From positions 186,001 to 250,000 of the forward strand of contig JBKHXX010000094.1 in the NCBI GenBank assembly GCA_046565765.1: a DNA stretch of 64,000 nucleotides, in the 5' to 3' direction. Positions within the stretch are counted from its first letter, which is position 1, and every line of letters starts with the position of its first letter. This DNA comes from JBFMCT01 sp046565765 (GTDB lineage: Bacteria > Actinomycetota > Acidimicrobiia > Acidimicrobiales > AC-14). Under the pieces are notes generated by a model that was given only the letters and a program-made list of their open reading frames with translations, had not been told where the DNA came from and did no database searches. The translations under genes were made by a program, and so were the position numbers. Shown in pieces: positions 17,668-26,233 of the stretch.

Positions 17668-18405
17668 GTGCGGCGCTTCTCCGCCCTCGACCGCTACACC
17701 TTCGACTGCCGCGGCTGGGTCGCGTTCGACGACGTGCTCGACGGGCGTGCCCTGTGGGAGCTGCGGGCCGCCGTCGAGGAGCAGGGGCTGGCGCCGGCGG
17801 GGGAGTCGATCGCCTCGCAGCGCTTCGGCCAGGACGGCGAGCTGTTCCGCTGGCACCGCCGCTTCTGCGACCTCATCGACCACCCGCTGGTGCTGGAGGC
17901 CCTCGGTTCGCTGGTCGGGCCCTCGTCGCGCCTCGACCACGCCTACGGGATCCGCATGGCCCCGGGGACGTCGGGACTCGGCCTGCACGGTCCCGAGCAG
18001 CCCTTCGACCCCTCGCAGTTCTACGTCCACCGGGGCGGGCGCATGTGGAACGGCATGGTGGCGTTCTCGTGGGCCCTCACCGGCGGCCAGCCCGGGGACG
18101 GTGGGTTCGGCTGCATCTCCGGCAGCCACCGGGCCGAGGAGCCCGTGCCGCCGGGCGCCGACGGGCTGGTGGAGGAGGTGCCGCAGCGGGCGGGGTCGGT
18201 GCTGGTGTTCACCGAGGCCCTGTTCCACCGCACCCTGCCCTGGCGGGGCGACGGCGACCGGCTGTGCCTGCTCTACAAGTACTGCCCGGGAAACTCGGCT
18301 TGGGGCGCCGACCCGCCGGTGCGGCCGGACGTCGTCAACCGGCTGACGGCGCGCCAGCGGGTGCTGGTCGAGCGGCCCTACGTGGCGGGGCGTCGGCGGG
18401 TCTGA
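17668..18405 (+). CDS. PhyH-like (phytanoyl-CoA dioxygenase fold) protein
   Basis: 245 residues with the double-stranded beta-helix layout of PhyH: N-terminal helices, the central strand VHRGGRMWNGMVAFSWALTG, the GDGGFGCISGSHR turn, and a C-terminal ALFHRTLPWRG..RLCLLYKYCP segment carrying the distal His and the 2-oxoglutarate-binding Arg. The proximal HxD iron motif is not obvious (GLHGPEQPFD is the nearest), so activity as an Fe(II)/2OG dioxygenase is probable but not proven. GTG start 8 nt after TAGCGT. Confidence 0.78.
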   Translation: MRRFSALDRYTFDCRGWVAFDDVLDGRALWELRAAVEEQGLAPAGESIASQRFGQDGELFRWHRRFCDLIDHPLVLEALGSLVGPSSRLDHAYGIRMAPGTSGLGLHGPEQPFDPSQFYVHRGGRMWNGMVAFSWALTGGQPGDGGFGCISGSHRAEEPVPPGADGLVEEVPQRAGSVLVFTEALFHRTLPWRGDGDRLCLLYKYCPGNSAWGADPPVRPDVVNRLTARQRVLVERPYVAGRRRV

Positions 18406-18408
18406 GCC

Positions 18409-19242
18409 TCAGGCCGCCCGCTGGAGGTCTCGCAGCTCCCGGTAGCCGATGAGGCGGACGCCGGCCCGCTGCACCAAGGAGCCCAGGGCGCCCGGGCTCG
18501 TCACCAGGTCGAGGTCGTCCACCCGGGCCGCCCAGTCGGGGGCGAGCGAGCGCAGCTCGGCGGTGTCGACGGCGGGGTGGACGTAGACCTCGGTCACGCC
18601 CGGCTGCAGCTCGGTCACGGCCCGCTCCACGGCCCGGCGGCTGCCCACGCCCCGCACCCGCACCAGGTGGTCGGGGAAGACCACGCCCTCCTCGGTCGCC
18701 AGCTCGCGGAAGGGGAAGCCGGCTGCCTTCTCCGTCTCGCTCCCGCCCAGCCGCACGGGCAGGCGGAACTCCACCGCCATCTCCATGTAGACGTCGAAGA
18801 ACTCGGGGCGGAGCTCGAGGGCGGCCAGGTGGGAGTCGAGGTGGCTGACGTCGAACCCCCAGTAGATGGCCCGCTCGATCTGGGCCCGGCACTCGCGGCG
18901 CACCTCGTCGACGTCGGCGTGGTCCCACACGTCGGCGAGGGTGCGGGGGAAGCCCCCGTCGCCGTCCAGCAGCGAGGGGGCGTGGGTGATCGGCCCCCAC
19001 CGGTAGAGGTCGTGCTCGGCGTTGAGGGTGAGGTGGACACCGACGTCCTCGCCCCGGTAGCGGGCCGCCGCCTCCCGGGCCCAGGGGCAGGGCACCATGA
19101 GGCTGGCGCTGGTGGCCGTCCCCTCGCGCAGGGCCTGGTAGACGCCCACGTTGGAGGCGTGGCTCTTCCCCAGGTCGTCGCAGTTGACGATCAACAGGCG
19201 GGCGTCGGGTGGATGACCAAGGCGCTCGGCGAGGGTGGGCAC
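18409..19242 (-). CDS. YdjC/ChbG-type carbohydrate deacetylase
   Basis: 277 residues with a TIM-barrel-like fold of the YdjC family: NCDDLGKSHASN early provides the Asp pair and His, and DVSHLDSHLAALELRPE a second metal His. These enzymes remove N-acetyl groups from small sugars such as acetylated chito-oligosaccharides or hopanoid-linked sugars. The GTG start lies 8 nt after a TAGCGT hexamer on this strand, so it is a leaderless monocistron. It converges on the PhyH-like gene with a 3-nt gap. Confidence 0.83.
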   Translation of the reverse strand: MPTLAERLGHPPDARLLIVNCDDLGKSHASNVGVYQALREGTATSASLMVPCPWAREAAARYRGEDVGVHLTLNAEHDLYRWGPITHAPSLLDGDGGFPRTLADVWDHADVDEVRRECRAQIERAIYWGFDVSHLDSHLAALELRPEFFDVYMEMAVEFRLPVRLGGSETEKAAGFPFRELATEEGVVFPDHLVRVRGVGSRRAVERAVTELQPGVTEVYVHPAVDTAELRSLAPDWAARVDDLDLVTSPGALGSLVQRAGVRLIGYRELRDLQRAA

Positions 19243-19253
19243 CGCCGTCGACG

Positions 19254-20060
19254 CTAGGGCATCCGGAGGTCGCGGCGGGTGAAGAGGCGGGTGCCGGCCA
19301 GGGCCGCAGCGATGGACAGGGCGACGGGAAGCACCGTCACGGCCAGCGTCGGCGGCTCCACCAGCAGGTTGCGGTCGAGGTACCACTGCCACGGGGTGGC
19401 GAGGGACGCCCAGCCGAGGGCGTCGGTGGCACCGGCCAGGCCTTGGAGGAGGTAGCTGGCCACGGCCACGGCCGAGGCGGTGGCGGTGGCCACCGCTCGC
19501 CGGCCGGTCGCCGCACCGGCGGCGAAGGCGAGGCTCGCGTGGAGCAGGGCGATGGCGAACATGGCCCCGCCGGCGACGAGCACCCGACCTACGGCCACGC
19601 CGTCCAACAGGCCTACGAGGGGGGCCGTGACCACCAGGGCGACGAGGCCGGCGAGGGTCAGCCCGGCCAACAGGCCCACCATGGCGAGGTACCGCTCCGT
19701 CGCCACCCGGGCCCGGGTGACGGGGTGGGCCAGGACCAGCTCGAGGGTGCCGTCCTCCTCGTGGCCGGCGATGGCCCGGGCGCCCAGGCCGACGCCGTAG
19801 ATCAGCACCAGCACGGGGAAGACCAGGGAGAACAGGCGGCCGTGCAGGTAGCCGGGCGGGGAGGTGAACGGGATCCCCTCCCCGCTGCCGATCAGCGCCT
19901 TGAGGGCGTCCGGCAGTTCCCGCAGCAGCTCTTCGAACTGCTCCTGGCCCCGGACACTGGGCCACAGCGCCACGGTGAAGGCGACCATGCCCACCACCCC
20001 GACGACCCACCAGACGAACGAGCGCCGGCCGTCGAGCAGGTAGCGGCGAGCGACGGTCAT
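19254..20060 (-). CDS. ABC-2 type transporter permease
   Basis: 268 residues with six predicted transmembrane helices and a large first extracytoplasmic loop (GQEQFEELLRELPDALKALIGSG). Typical ABC-2 segment GHEEDGTLELVLAHPVTRARVATERYLAM. Membrane half of the exporter whose ATPase is directly upstream; the ATG overlaps the ATPase stop as ATGA. Substrate unknown. Confidence 0.88.
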   Translation of the reverse strand: MTVARRYLLDGRRSFVWWVVGVVGMVAFTVALWPSVRGQEQFEELLRELPDALKALIGSGEGIPFTSPPGYLHGRLFSLVFPVLVLIYGVGLGARAIAGHEEDGTLELVLAHPVTRARVATERYLAMVGLLAGLTLAGLVALVVTAPLVGLLDGVAVGRVLVAGGAMFAIALLHASLAFAAGAATGRRAVATATASAVAVASYLLQGLAGATDALGWASLATPWQWYLDRNLLVEPPTLAVTVLPVALSIAAALAGTRLFTRRDLRMP

Positions 20061-20932
20061 GGCCGGTAGTACTCCAGGAAGACCTCGGCCAGGTCGGCCT
20101 CGTGGGTGACGATGCGCTCGACGGTCAGCGACGCCGCCGCCTTCAGCGCGGCGTCCATGGTGCCCTCCACCACGAGCCGTACCAGGCCGTCGCGGATGTC
20201 GACCTCCACGACCCCCGGCACCCCGTCGAACACCGTCCCGTCCGCCGCCCCGGACACGAACAGGTCGATGCGCTGGCGGGCCCGGCGGCGGAGGTCGGCC
20301 ACCGACGCCACCGTCACCAGCTCGCCCTGGCGCAGGATCCCCACCCGGTGGGCCACCCGCTCCACCTCGGGCAGGTCGTGGGAGGACAGGAACACGGTCA
20401 TCCCCTCGGCCACCTGCTCCCGAACCAGCTCGAGGAACTCGTGCTGGAGGATCGGGTCCAGCCCGGACGTCGGCTCGTCGAGGACGACCAGGTCGGGCCG
20501 GTGCATGAACGCCTGGACGATCCCCACCTTGCGCCGGTTGCCGGTGCTCAGCTCGCCGACGGGCCGGGTGGGGTCGAGGCCGAAGCGGTCGAGCAGGGGG
20601 CGCAGCAGCGGCGGGTCGCTCCCGCCCCGCAGGGCGGTGAGGAAGGCGAACAGCTCGCCCCCCCGGTAGCGCGGGTCCACGTGGAGGTCGGCGGGGAGGA
20701 ACCCGACCCGCCGGCGTACGGCGGGGTCGCGGGGCTGGCCGCCCAGCACCTCCACGGACCCGCCGGTGGGGCGGAGGAAGTCGAGCAGCATGCGGATGGT
20801 GGTGGTCTTGCCCGCCCCGTTGGGGCCGAGGAAGCCGAACACCTCACCCGGGTGGACGTCGAGGTCGAGGTGGTGGACGGCCCGGACGGCACCGAAGTGC
20901 TTGGTCAGCCCCCGGGTGCGGAGCGCGCTCAG
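20057..20932 (-). CDS. ABC-2 exporter ATP-binding protein, apparent CTG start
   Basis: 291 residues with Walker A GPNGAGKTTT, signature LSTGNRRKVG, Walker B LVVLDEPTSGLD and switch His in LSSHD. The C-terminal 80 residues are typical of drug/peptide exporters of the DrrA/CcmA type. The conserved domain begins ALRTRGLTKHFG, yet no ATG, GTG or TTG precedes it in frame for over 90 codons. A CTG at 20930-20932 sits in a CTGA overlap with the stop of the upstream gene and gives the expected N-terminus, so I take it as the start. Confidence 0.85.
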   Translation of the reverse strand: MSALRTRGLTKHFGAVRAVHHLDLDVHPGEVFGFLGPNGAGKTTTIRMLLDFLRPTGGSVEVLGGQPRDPAVRRRVGFLPADLHVDPRYRGGELFAFLTALRGGSDPPLLRPLLDRFGLDPTRPVGELSTGNRRKVGIVQAFMHRPDLVVLDEPTSGLDPILQHEFLELVREQVAEGMTVFLSSHDLPEVERVAHRVGILRQGELVTVASVADLRRRARQRIDLFVSGAADGTVFDGVPGVVEVDIRDGLVRLVVEGTMDAALKAAASLTVERIVTHEADLAEVFLEYYRP

Positions 20933-21612
20933 CGGGGGGCCAGTACGTGGACCGGCAGCGCGGCGGCCGCGGCAGCCAGCCCTTCGGGGTTGCGGGTGGC
21001 CACCCCGGGGGCGAAGGGGAGCGTCGAGCGCAGGCCCCGCTGGAGCCAGGCCCGGGCGAGGGAGATGTGGCTGGGGTCGGTGTCGGGATCGACCTTGCCC
21101 GCCGAGACGAGCTGTACGGCCGCCCGGCGGAGCCGCTCGGCGTCGGGCTCGACGCCGGCCGCCCGGGCCCGGTGCACGAGGTGGGACGCCACCAGCTCCA
21201 GCTCGTCGCGGCCGCGGGCGATGGAGGCGGTCAACGCCGGGACGGCGGCGGCCAGGATCCACATGGGGGTCCGCCGGGCCAGGAACCGCAGAGGCCCCAC
21301 GCGCCGGGCCATCTTGGTGGCCAGGGCGGTGGCGGTGGCCCCGCCCAGCAGGGGCGCCTTGGGGCGCTCGCCCAGCGCCTCGGCCAGCCTGGTCGTGTTG
21401 GACACCGGCTGAGGCTGGGCCAGGGCGTCGGCCGCGGCCTTGCGGCTCAGTGCCCGCAGCGGCGCCTCGAGGGCGTCGACTACGCCGGCTGCCGAGAACG
21501 AGCCCATGCGCTGGGCCGCGCCCATGGCGCTGCGCACGGCGGCGCCCACGCCGCCGTCGTCGTCTGCCGGTTCGGGGGATGGGCCCTGGGGGCGGGAGAC
21601 GGTGCTGGTCAC
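20929..21612 (-). CDS. Conserved hypothetical protein upstream of the ABC-2 exporter
   Basis: 227 residues, Ala/Arg-rich, with one possible membrane-associated helix (RTPMWILAAAVPALTASIA) near the centre and several amphipathic helices. No family recognised. The GTG start follows TAGCGT by 7 nt (leaderless). Its stop overlaps the exporter ATPase start as CTGA, so the three genes form one operon and this protein may regulate or assist the exporter (inference). Confidence 0.65.
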   Translation of the reverse strand: MTSTVSRPQGPSPEPADDDGGVGAAVRSAMGAAQRMGSFSAAGVVDALEAPLRALSRKAAADALAQPQPVSNTTRLAEALGERPKAPLLGGATATALATKMARRVGPLRFLARRTPMWILAAAVPALTASIARGRDELELVASHLVHRARAAGVEPDAERLRRAAVQLVSAGKVDPDTDPSHISLARAWLQRGLRSTLPFAPGVATRNPEGLAAAAAALPVHVLAPR

Positions 21613-21640
21613 GGTCGGAACGCTACCCAGCGCGGAGGCG

Positions 21641-22870
21641 TCACACGCCGGTCAGCAGGACGGACGCGTTCTGGCCCCCGAACCCCGCCCCGTTCACCAG
21701 CACCGCCCCGACCCGTCCCGACCGGGGCCGGCCGGCGACGTGGGCCGGCCCGGCGCAGGCGGGGTCGACGTGGTCGAGGTTGCGGGTGGGCGGGAGGAGC
21801 TGGTGGCGCAGGGCCAGCACCGCCACCAGCACGCCGAACGCCCCGGCCGCGCCCAGGCCGTGGCCGAGGGCGCCCTTGGGCGCGGTCACGGCGACGCGTG
21901 CGAGGTGGTCGCCGAAGATCGTGCGCAGGGCCCGCGCCTCGGCCTGGTCGCCGGCCCGGGTGGCGGTGGCGTGGGCGACGACGGCGTCGACCGCCGCCGG
22001 TGCCAGGCCGGCGTCGCCCAGGGCCCGGGCCATGGCCGCGGCCGTGCCCCGGCCTTCGGGATGGGGGGCGGTGACGTGGTGGGCGTCCCCCGACCGCCCG
22101 CCACCTGCGACCAGCGCAAGGGGGGTGGCCCCGCGGGCGCGGGCCCGCTCCAGCGGCTCGAGGACGAAGGCGGCCGCCCCCTCGGCCGCCACCATCCCCG
22201 TCCGGTCCCGGTCGAAGGGGCGGCAGGCGGCGGCCGGGTTCCCCCCGGCCCGCGCCAGCGCGCCGGCGTTGGCCAGGGACCCGAGGAGCACGGCGGAGAG
22301 GGCGGCGTCGGTGCCGGCGGCGATGGCGACGTCTGCCTCGCCGTGCTGGACGAGCCGCAGCCCGTCGATCACGGCCTGGATCCCGGCCGCGCAGGCCCCC
22401 ACGCCGCCCAGCACCGGGCCCCGGATGCCCAGCTCGATCGACGGCTGGCAGGCGGCCATGTTGGGGCCGAACACGGGGGTGAAGTAGGGGTTCACCCGGG
22501 CGGGGCGGGCGGCCGCCGCCACCGCCGCCGCCTCCGTCTCGATCAGCCCGCCCGCGCCGGTGTGGACGACCAGGCCGGCGTCGGCCACGTCGCTCTCGTC
22601 GAGGCCGGCGTCGGCCGCCGCCAGCCGGCACGCGGCCACGGCGAACTGGCTGAACCGGCCCATGTGGCGGGCCGCGTACCGGTCCATGTAGCGGCTGGGG
22701 TCGAACCCGTCGACGGCGGCGACGACCTCGCACCCGGCGGCCCGCAGCCGTTCGGGGGCGGCCGTGGTGGCCGAGGTGCCGGCCACCAGCTCGTCCCACG
22801 TCCGCGCTGCGTCACCCAGGGGCGTGACGGCGCCCAGCCCGGTGACGGCGACGGTGCGGGAGGCGGGCAT
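21641..22870 (-). CDS. Beta-ketoacyl-ACP synthase (KAS II/FabF-like)
   Basis: 409 residues of thiolase fold. The catalytic triad is visible as Cys160 (GGVGACAAG), His300 (VVAHATATRAGD) and His337 (PKGALGHGLGAAG). The terminal GAGFGGQNASVLL is a family hallmark. It condenses acyl-ACP with malonyl-ACP. The usual HGTGT is changed to HATAT, and several loops differ from primary-metabolism FabF, so it more likely serves a secondary or specialised acyl pathway. It shares a short divergent promoter with the ArsR/acyl-ligase/ACP operon, which supplies a matching ACP. Confidence 0.9.
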   Translation of the reverse strand: MPASRTVAVTGLGAVTPLGDAARTWDELVAGTSATTAAPERLRAAGCEVVAAVDGFDPSRYMDRYAARHMGRFSQFAVAACRLAAADAGLDESDVADAGLVVHTGAGGLIETEAAAVAAAARPARVNPYFTPVFGPNMAACQPSIELGIRGPVLGGVGACAAGIQAVIDGLRLVQHGEADVAIAAGTDAALSAVLLGSLANAGALARAGGNPAAACRPFDRDRTGMVAAEGAAAFVLEPLERARARGATPLALVAGGGRSGDAHHVTAPHPEGRGTAAAMARALGDAGLAPAAVDAVVAHATATRAGDQAEARALRTIFGDHLARVAVTAPKGALGHGLGAAGAFGVLVAVLALRHQLLPPTRNLDHVDPACAGPAHVAGRPRSGRVGAVLVNGAGFGGQNASVLLTGV

Positions 22871-22882
22871 CGGCGGCGTCGG

Positions 22883-22892
22883 AGGCTACCGT
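22883..22892. promoter_or_regulatory. Overlapping divergent -10 elements between ketosynthase and ArsR operon
   Basis: On + TACCGT (22887-22892) lies 9 nt before the ArsR ATG. On - TAGCCT (22883-22888 read in reverse) lies 12 nt before the ketosynthase ATG. The two hexamers share the same TA base pairs, so polymerase cannot occupy both at once. Confidence 0.5.
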
Positions 22893-22901
22893 TGACCGGG
22901 T

Positions 22902-23243
22902 ATGACCAGCGCCATCACCCGCCAGGAGGTGGAGCGGCTGTCGTCGGAGCTGGCGGCCCTGGCCGAGCCCCACCGCCTGCTGATCCTGCGCCACCTGCGG
23001 CGCGGCCGGCGCACCGTGGGCTTCCTGGCCCGGGCGTGCGACATGACCCAGCCCCTGACCAGCCACCACCTGAGCGTGCTGCTGGAGGCGGGGCTGGTCA
23101 CGCGGGAACGCCGGGGCCCTTTCACCTGCTACGCCTCCGACCCCCGGCGGGTGCAGGAGGTGCACCGCCGGCTCGGGAAGCTGGCCGGGGCCGAGGGACC
23201 GGTGGCCGACGCCGCCATGAGGGTCGCCGACAACCCGTGCTGA
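22902..23243 (+). CDS. ArsR-family winged-helix repressor
   Basis: 113 residues. Winged helix with LAEPHRLLILRHLRRG, recognition region MTQPLTSHHLSVLLEAGLVTRERRG and a wing FTCYASD. Two N-proximal His and one Cys (ACDM) lie near the recognition helix, but no classic CxC metal site is seen, so the ligand may be organic or acyl rather than metal. It lies directly in the divergent promoter region and leads the acyl-ligase operon, so it is the likely local regulator. Confidence 0.85.
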   Translation: MTSAITRQEVERLSSELAALAEPHRLLILRHLRRGRRTVGFLARACDMTQPLTSHHLSVLLEAGLVTRERRGPFTCYASDPRRVQEVHRRLGKLAGAEGPVADAAMRVADNPC

Positions 23244-24859
23244 CGAGGCCGGCGGGCGACCTCGCCGCCGACCTGGTGCTCGAACCGTGGCTGGGCACGG
23301 AGGTCCGCTGCTACCCGGGGCGGGTGCGCACGCTCGTCGAGGCCCTCGACCGGGCGGTGCGGCTGTTCCCCGACCGGGTCGCGCTCGAGGTGCCCGAGGG
23401 CGAGGTCACCTACGCCGAGCTGGCCGAGCTGGTGGAGGGGGCGGCCGAGCGGCTGGCCGAGGAGGGCCTGCGGCGGGGTGACCGCCTGGCCGTCTGCCTG
23501 CCCAACGGGCTCGACATCGTCGTCGCCATCTGGGCCTGCGCCCGGGCCGGCCTCGTCTTCGTGGGGCTGTCCACCCGGCTGCAGCCACCGCAGTGGGCCT
23601 ACATGCTGCGCCACTCGGGCGCCTCGCTGGCGCTGGGGGCGCCCGAGTTCCACGAGGGCGTGCGCCGGGCCGCGGCCGAGGCCGGGCTGCCCGATTCGGC
23701 AGCCCGCCTCGTGGGCGACCACCTCACCGGCCGCCGCCGTCCGTGGAAGGGCGACGGCATCCCGTTCCCCGACGAGGACGACGTCTACGGGGTGATCTAC
23801 ACGTCGGGCACGACGGGCCGTCCCAAGGCCAGCCAGCTGGCCCACCGTTGCACGATGCACTCGGCCACGGCGTACGTCCGCACCCTCAACCTCACCGGCG
23901 ACGACCGCACGGCCATCGTCTTCCCGCTCTTCTACGTCACCGGGCACGTGGCCCAGGTCACCCCCATGATGCTGGTGGGGGGCACGTGCGTGCCCGTGAG
24001 CGACGTCGTGCCGCGGGAGTTCGTCCGCCTCATCGGCGAGCGCCGTATCACCTACCTGATGGTCGTTCCCTCCCTCTGGCCGCTGCTGCTGCGCAGCCCC
24101 GAGTTCCGCTGGCCCGACCTGGCCCACGTGGAGATCGGGGCGTTCGGCGGCTCCCCGGTGCCGCTGTCCACGATCACCGCCCTGCGGGAGCGCATGCCCC
24201 AGCTGCGGCTGTACGACGCCTACGGCCTCACCGAGACCCACTCGCCTGCCACCTGCCTGCTCGACGCCGAGTTCCGCCGCAAGCCCGGGTCGGTGGGACG
24301 GCCGCTGCCGTGCGCCGACGTCAAGGTCGTCGACGACGACGGTCGGGAGCTGCCCGTCGGGGCGCCGGGGGAGCTGTGGATCCGGGGGCCGATGGTCACC
24401 CCCGGCTATTTCGGCGACCCCGAGGCGACCGCCGCCGCCATCACCGACGGGTGGCTGCACACCGGCGACCTGGCCCGCCTCGACGACGAGGGTTACGTCT
24501 ACATCCTCGACCGCAAGAAGGACATGATCAGCCGCGGCGGGTTCAAGGTGTACTCCGTGGAGCTGGAGTACCTGCTGGTCAGCCACCCCGACATCGCCGA
24601 GGCGGCCGTGGTGGGGGTGCCCGACCGGCTGGCCTACGAGGCCGTCGCGGCCTACGTGGTCCCGGCCGCGGGCCGCACCCTCGACGCCCACACCGTGCAG
24701 TCGTGGGTGGCCGCGAACATGGCCGATTACGCGGTTCCCCGGTTCGTGCGGGTGGTCGATACGATCCTTCGCAACCGGACGGGGAAGGTCGACAAGATCG
24801 GGCTTCGGGCGCAGCTGATGGCGGAGTTGGAAGCATCCGGACGAAGAGGAGCATCGTGA
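23237..24859 (+). CDS. Acyl-CoA/acyl-ACP synthetase (AMP-forming ligase)
   Basis: 540 residues of the ANL superfamily. Motifs in order: YTSGTTGRPK (phosphate loop), LYDAYGLTETH, GWLHTGDLARLDDEGYVYILDRKKDMI and the C-terminal NRTGKVDK with catalytic Lys. It adenylates a carboxylic acid and loads it on CoA or, given the coupled gene, on the adjacent ACP. GTG start at 23237 overlaps the ArsR gene by 7 nt. The TGA overlaps the ACP GTG (GTGA), so ligase and ACP should be made together. Confidence 0.9.
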   Translation: MLTRPAGDLAADLVLEPWLGTEVRCYPGRVRTLVEALDRAVRLFPDRVALEVPEGEVTYAELAELVEGAAERLAEEGLRRGDRLAVCLPNGLDIVVAIWACARAGLVFVGLSTRLQPPQWAYMLRHSGASLALGAPEFHEGVRRAAAEAGLPDSAARLVGDHLTGRRRPWKGDGIPFPDEDDVYGVIYTSGTTGRPKASQLAHRCTMHSATAYVRTLNLTGDDRTAIVFPLFYVTGHVAQVTPMMLVGGTCVPVSDVVPREFVRLIGERRITYLMVVPSLWPLLLRSPEFRWPDLAHVEIGAFGGSPVPLSTITALRERMPQLRLYDAYGLTETHSPATCLLDAEFRRKPGSVGRPLPCADVKVVDDDGRELPVGAPGELWIRGPMVTPGYFGDPEATAAAITDGWLHTGDLARLDDEGYVYILDRKKDMISRGGFKVYSVELEYLLVSHPDIAEAAVVGVPDRLAYEAVAAYVVPAAGRTLDAHTVQSWVAANMADYAVPRFVRVVDTILRNRTGKVDKIGLRAQLMAELEASGRRGAS

Positions 24860-25173
24860 GCGAGCAGTCGAGCCCGTCGAGCCGGTCGTGCCGCCCGCCC
24901 CGGCCCGAGGTGTCCGGGCCGGCACCGCAGGACGTGCAGGGGCGGCTCCAGTGGCTGGTGTCGGCCCATCTCGACGTCGACCCCGACCGCCTGCATCCGG
25001 AGGTCCGGCTGGGCGAGGACCTGTGCGTCGACTCGCTCGCCGCCATCGAGCTGACGATGGTCATCGAGGACGAGTTCGACATCTCCCTCCCCGAATCCGA
25101 CGTGGCCGGCGTGCGGACCTACGGGGACGTGCTCGCCCTGGTCACGGCCCGGGCGGGGGCGAACGGGGCCTGA
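24856..25173 (+). CDS. Acyl carrier protein
   Basis: 105 residues: a 25-residue Ser/Pro-rich lead followed by a phosphopantetheine carrier domain with EDLCVDSLAAIEL, Ser60 being the attachment site. VIEDEFDISLPESDV is the acidic helix II/III recognised by partner enzymes. GTG start in a GTGA overlap with the ligase. The dedicated ligase-ACP pair points to a pathway outside primary fatty acid synthesis. Confidence 0.9.
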   Translation: MSEQSSPSSRSCRPPRPEVSGPAPQDVQGRLQWLVSAHLDVDPDRLHPEVRLGEDLCVDSLAAIELTMVIEDEFDISLPESDVAGVRTYGDVLALVTARAGANGA

Positions 25174-26168
25174 GCACCGCCGCCGGCCTGCTCGACGACG
25201 CCCGGGCGGCCATGGCCGCCACCGACGTCGTCGACGTCCACAGCGAGTCGTTCGTGTGGACCCGGGTCTTCGGCTACGACCTGGGCGCAGCCCACGGCCC
25301 GGGCCTGCTGGGCGCCCGGCTGTACTCCCAGGCCGACCTCCCCCGCATGCGGGCGGGAGGGATGACGGGGGCGGTGGTCAGCGTGGCCACCAACCCCTTC
25401 CGGCGACGCGGGCGCCGGCCCCTGCGGCTGGCTGCCAACGTCGACCGGCTGGTGCGGTCGTTGGGCGCCGGCGGTGAGGTCGACGTGGTGGCCGACCTGG
25501 CCGGGTACCGGAGGTCGCGCCGGGCGGGGCGGTTCCCGTGCTTCGTCGCCGTGCAGGGCGGCAACGCGGCGGGGTCGGCCGCCGGCCTCCCCGACGTGGT
25601 GAGCCGGGTGACCCTCGTCCACCTCACCCGGTCGGTGCTGGGCTCGCCCAGCGCGCCCTTCGGCGGCGCCGGCGGGCTGACGGAGGCCGGGCGGCGGTTC
25701 GTGGAGGGGTGCAACGCCCGCCGGGTGATCGTCGACCTGGCCCACGCCAGCCCCCGCACCTTCTGGGACGCGTTGTCGGTGCAGGCGGCCGGCGTGCCGC
25801 CCGTCGTGTCGCACACGGGGGTGAGCGGTGTCCACCGGTCGTGGCGGAACATCGACGACCGCCAGATCCGGGCCGTCGCGGACCGGGGCGGCGTGGTCGG
25901 GATCATGTACCACCGGGGCTTCCTCGGCGGCTCGACCTCCGAGGCCGTCCTGCGCCACCTGGAGCACGTCGTGGCCGTGGGCGGGGAGGGCGCGGCCGCC
26001 CTCGGCAGCGACTGGGACGGCATGATCGTCACTCCGCGGGACATGCCCACCGCCGCCGACCTGCCCGTGCTCGTGGCCGGCATGCTCGGCCGGGGCTGGC
26101 CGGAGTCGCGCATCCGAGCCGTCCTGGGGGCGAACTACCTGCGGGTCGTGGGGGACGTGCGGGGCTAG
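25170..26168 (+). CDS. Peptidase family M19 (membrane dipeptidase)-like protein with degenerate metal site
   Basis: 332 residues of the M19 amidohydrolase fold. Conserved parts are DLAHAS, VVSHTG, GIMYH and GSDWDG. Two metal ligands differ: the first motif HxD is HSE (residues 24-26), and the bridging Glu of the usual EGG motif is Gln in VQGGNAAG. Classical binuclear zinc dipeptidase activity is therefore doubtful, and a changed hydrolase or transferase on an ACP-bound product is possible (inference). The apparent start is CTG in a CTGA overlap with the ACP stop; the alternative ATG at 25212 lacks a ribosome site and would start just before the barrel. Confidence 0.8.
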   Translation: MSTAAGLLDDARAAMAATDVVDVHSESFVWTRVFGYDLGAAHGPGLLGARLYSQADLPRMRAGGMTGAVVSVATNPFRRRGRRPLRLAANVDRLVRSLGAGGEVDVVADLAGYRRSRRAGRFPCFVAVQGGNAAGSAAGLPDVVSRVTLVHLTRSVLGSPSAPFGGAGGLTEAGRRFVEGCNARRVIVDLAHASPRTFWDALSVQAAGVPPVVSHTGVSGVHRSWRNIDDRQIRAVADRGGVVGIMYHRGFLGGSTSEAVLRHLEHVVAVGGEGAAALGSDWDGMIVTPRDMPTAADLPVLVAGMLGRGWPESRIRAVLGANYLRVVGDVRG

Positions 26169-26175
26169 CCCACTG

Positions 26176-26230
26176 ACCGTTTTGGGGCGTCCCGGCCACG
26201 TCCCAGGTGGTTCAGACGCCTCAAAACGGT
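26176..26230. terminator. Long inverted repeat between convergent genes, probable bidirectional terminator or REP-like element
   Basis: Arms at 26176-26190 (ACCGTTTTGGGGCGT) and 26216-26230 (ACGCCTCAAAACGGT) pair over 15 positions with one mismatch. The 25-nt loop holds a second small stem (CCAC/GTGG). It lies exactly between the converging M19-like and Rieske genes, with a TTTT/AAAA tract on both strands inside the arms, unlike the GC-rich surroundings. Confidence 0.55.
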
Positions 26231-26233
26231 GGG

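Noticed and set aside
21440..23236. Long upstream extension of the acyl-ligase frame
   Set aside because: It crosses the oppositely oriented ketosynthase and the ArsR gene with low-complexity sequence; the ligase family begins near the GTG at 23237.
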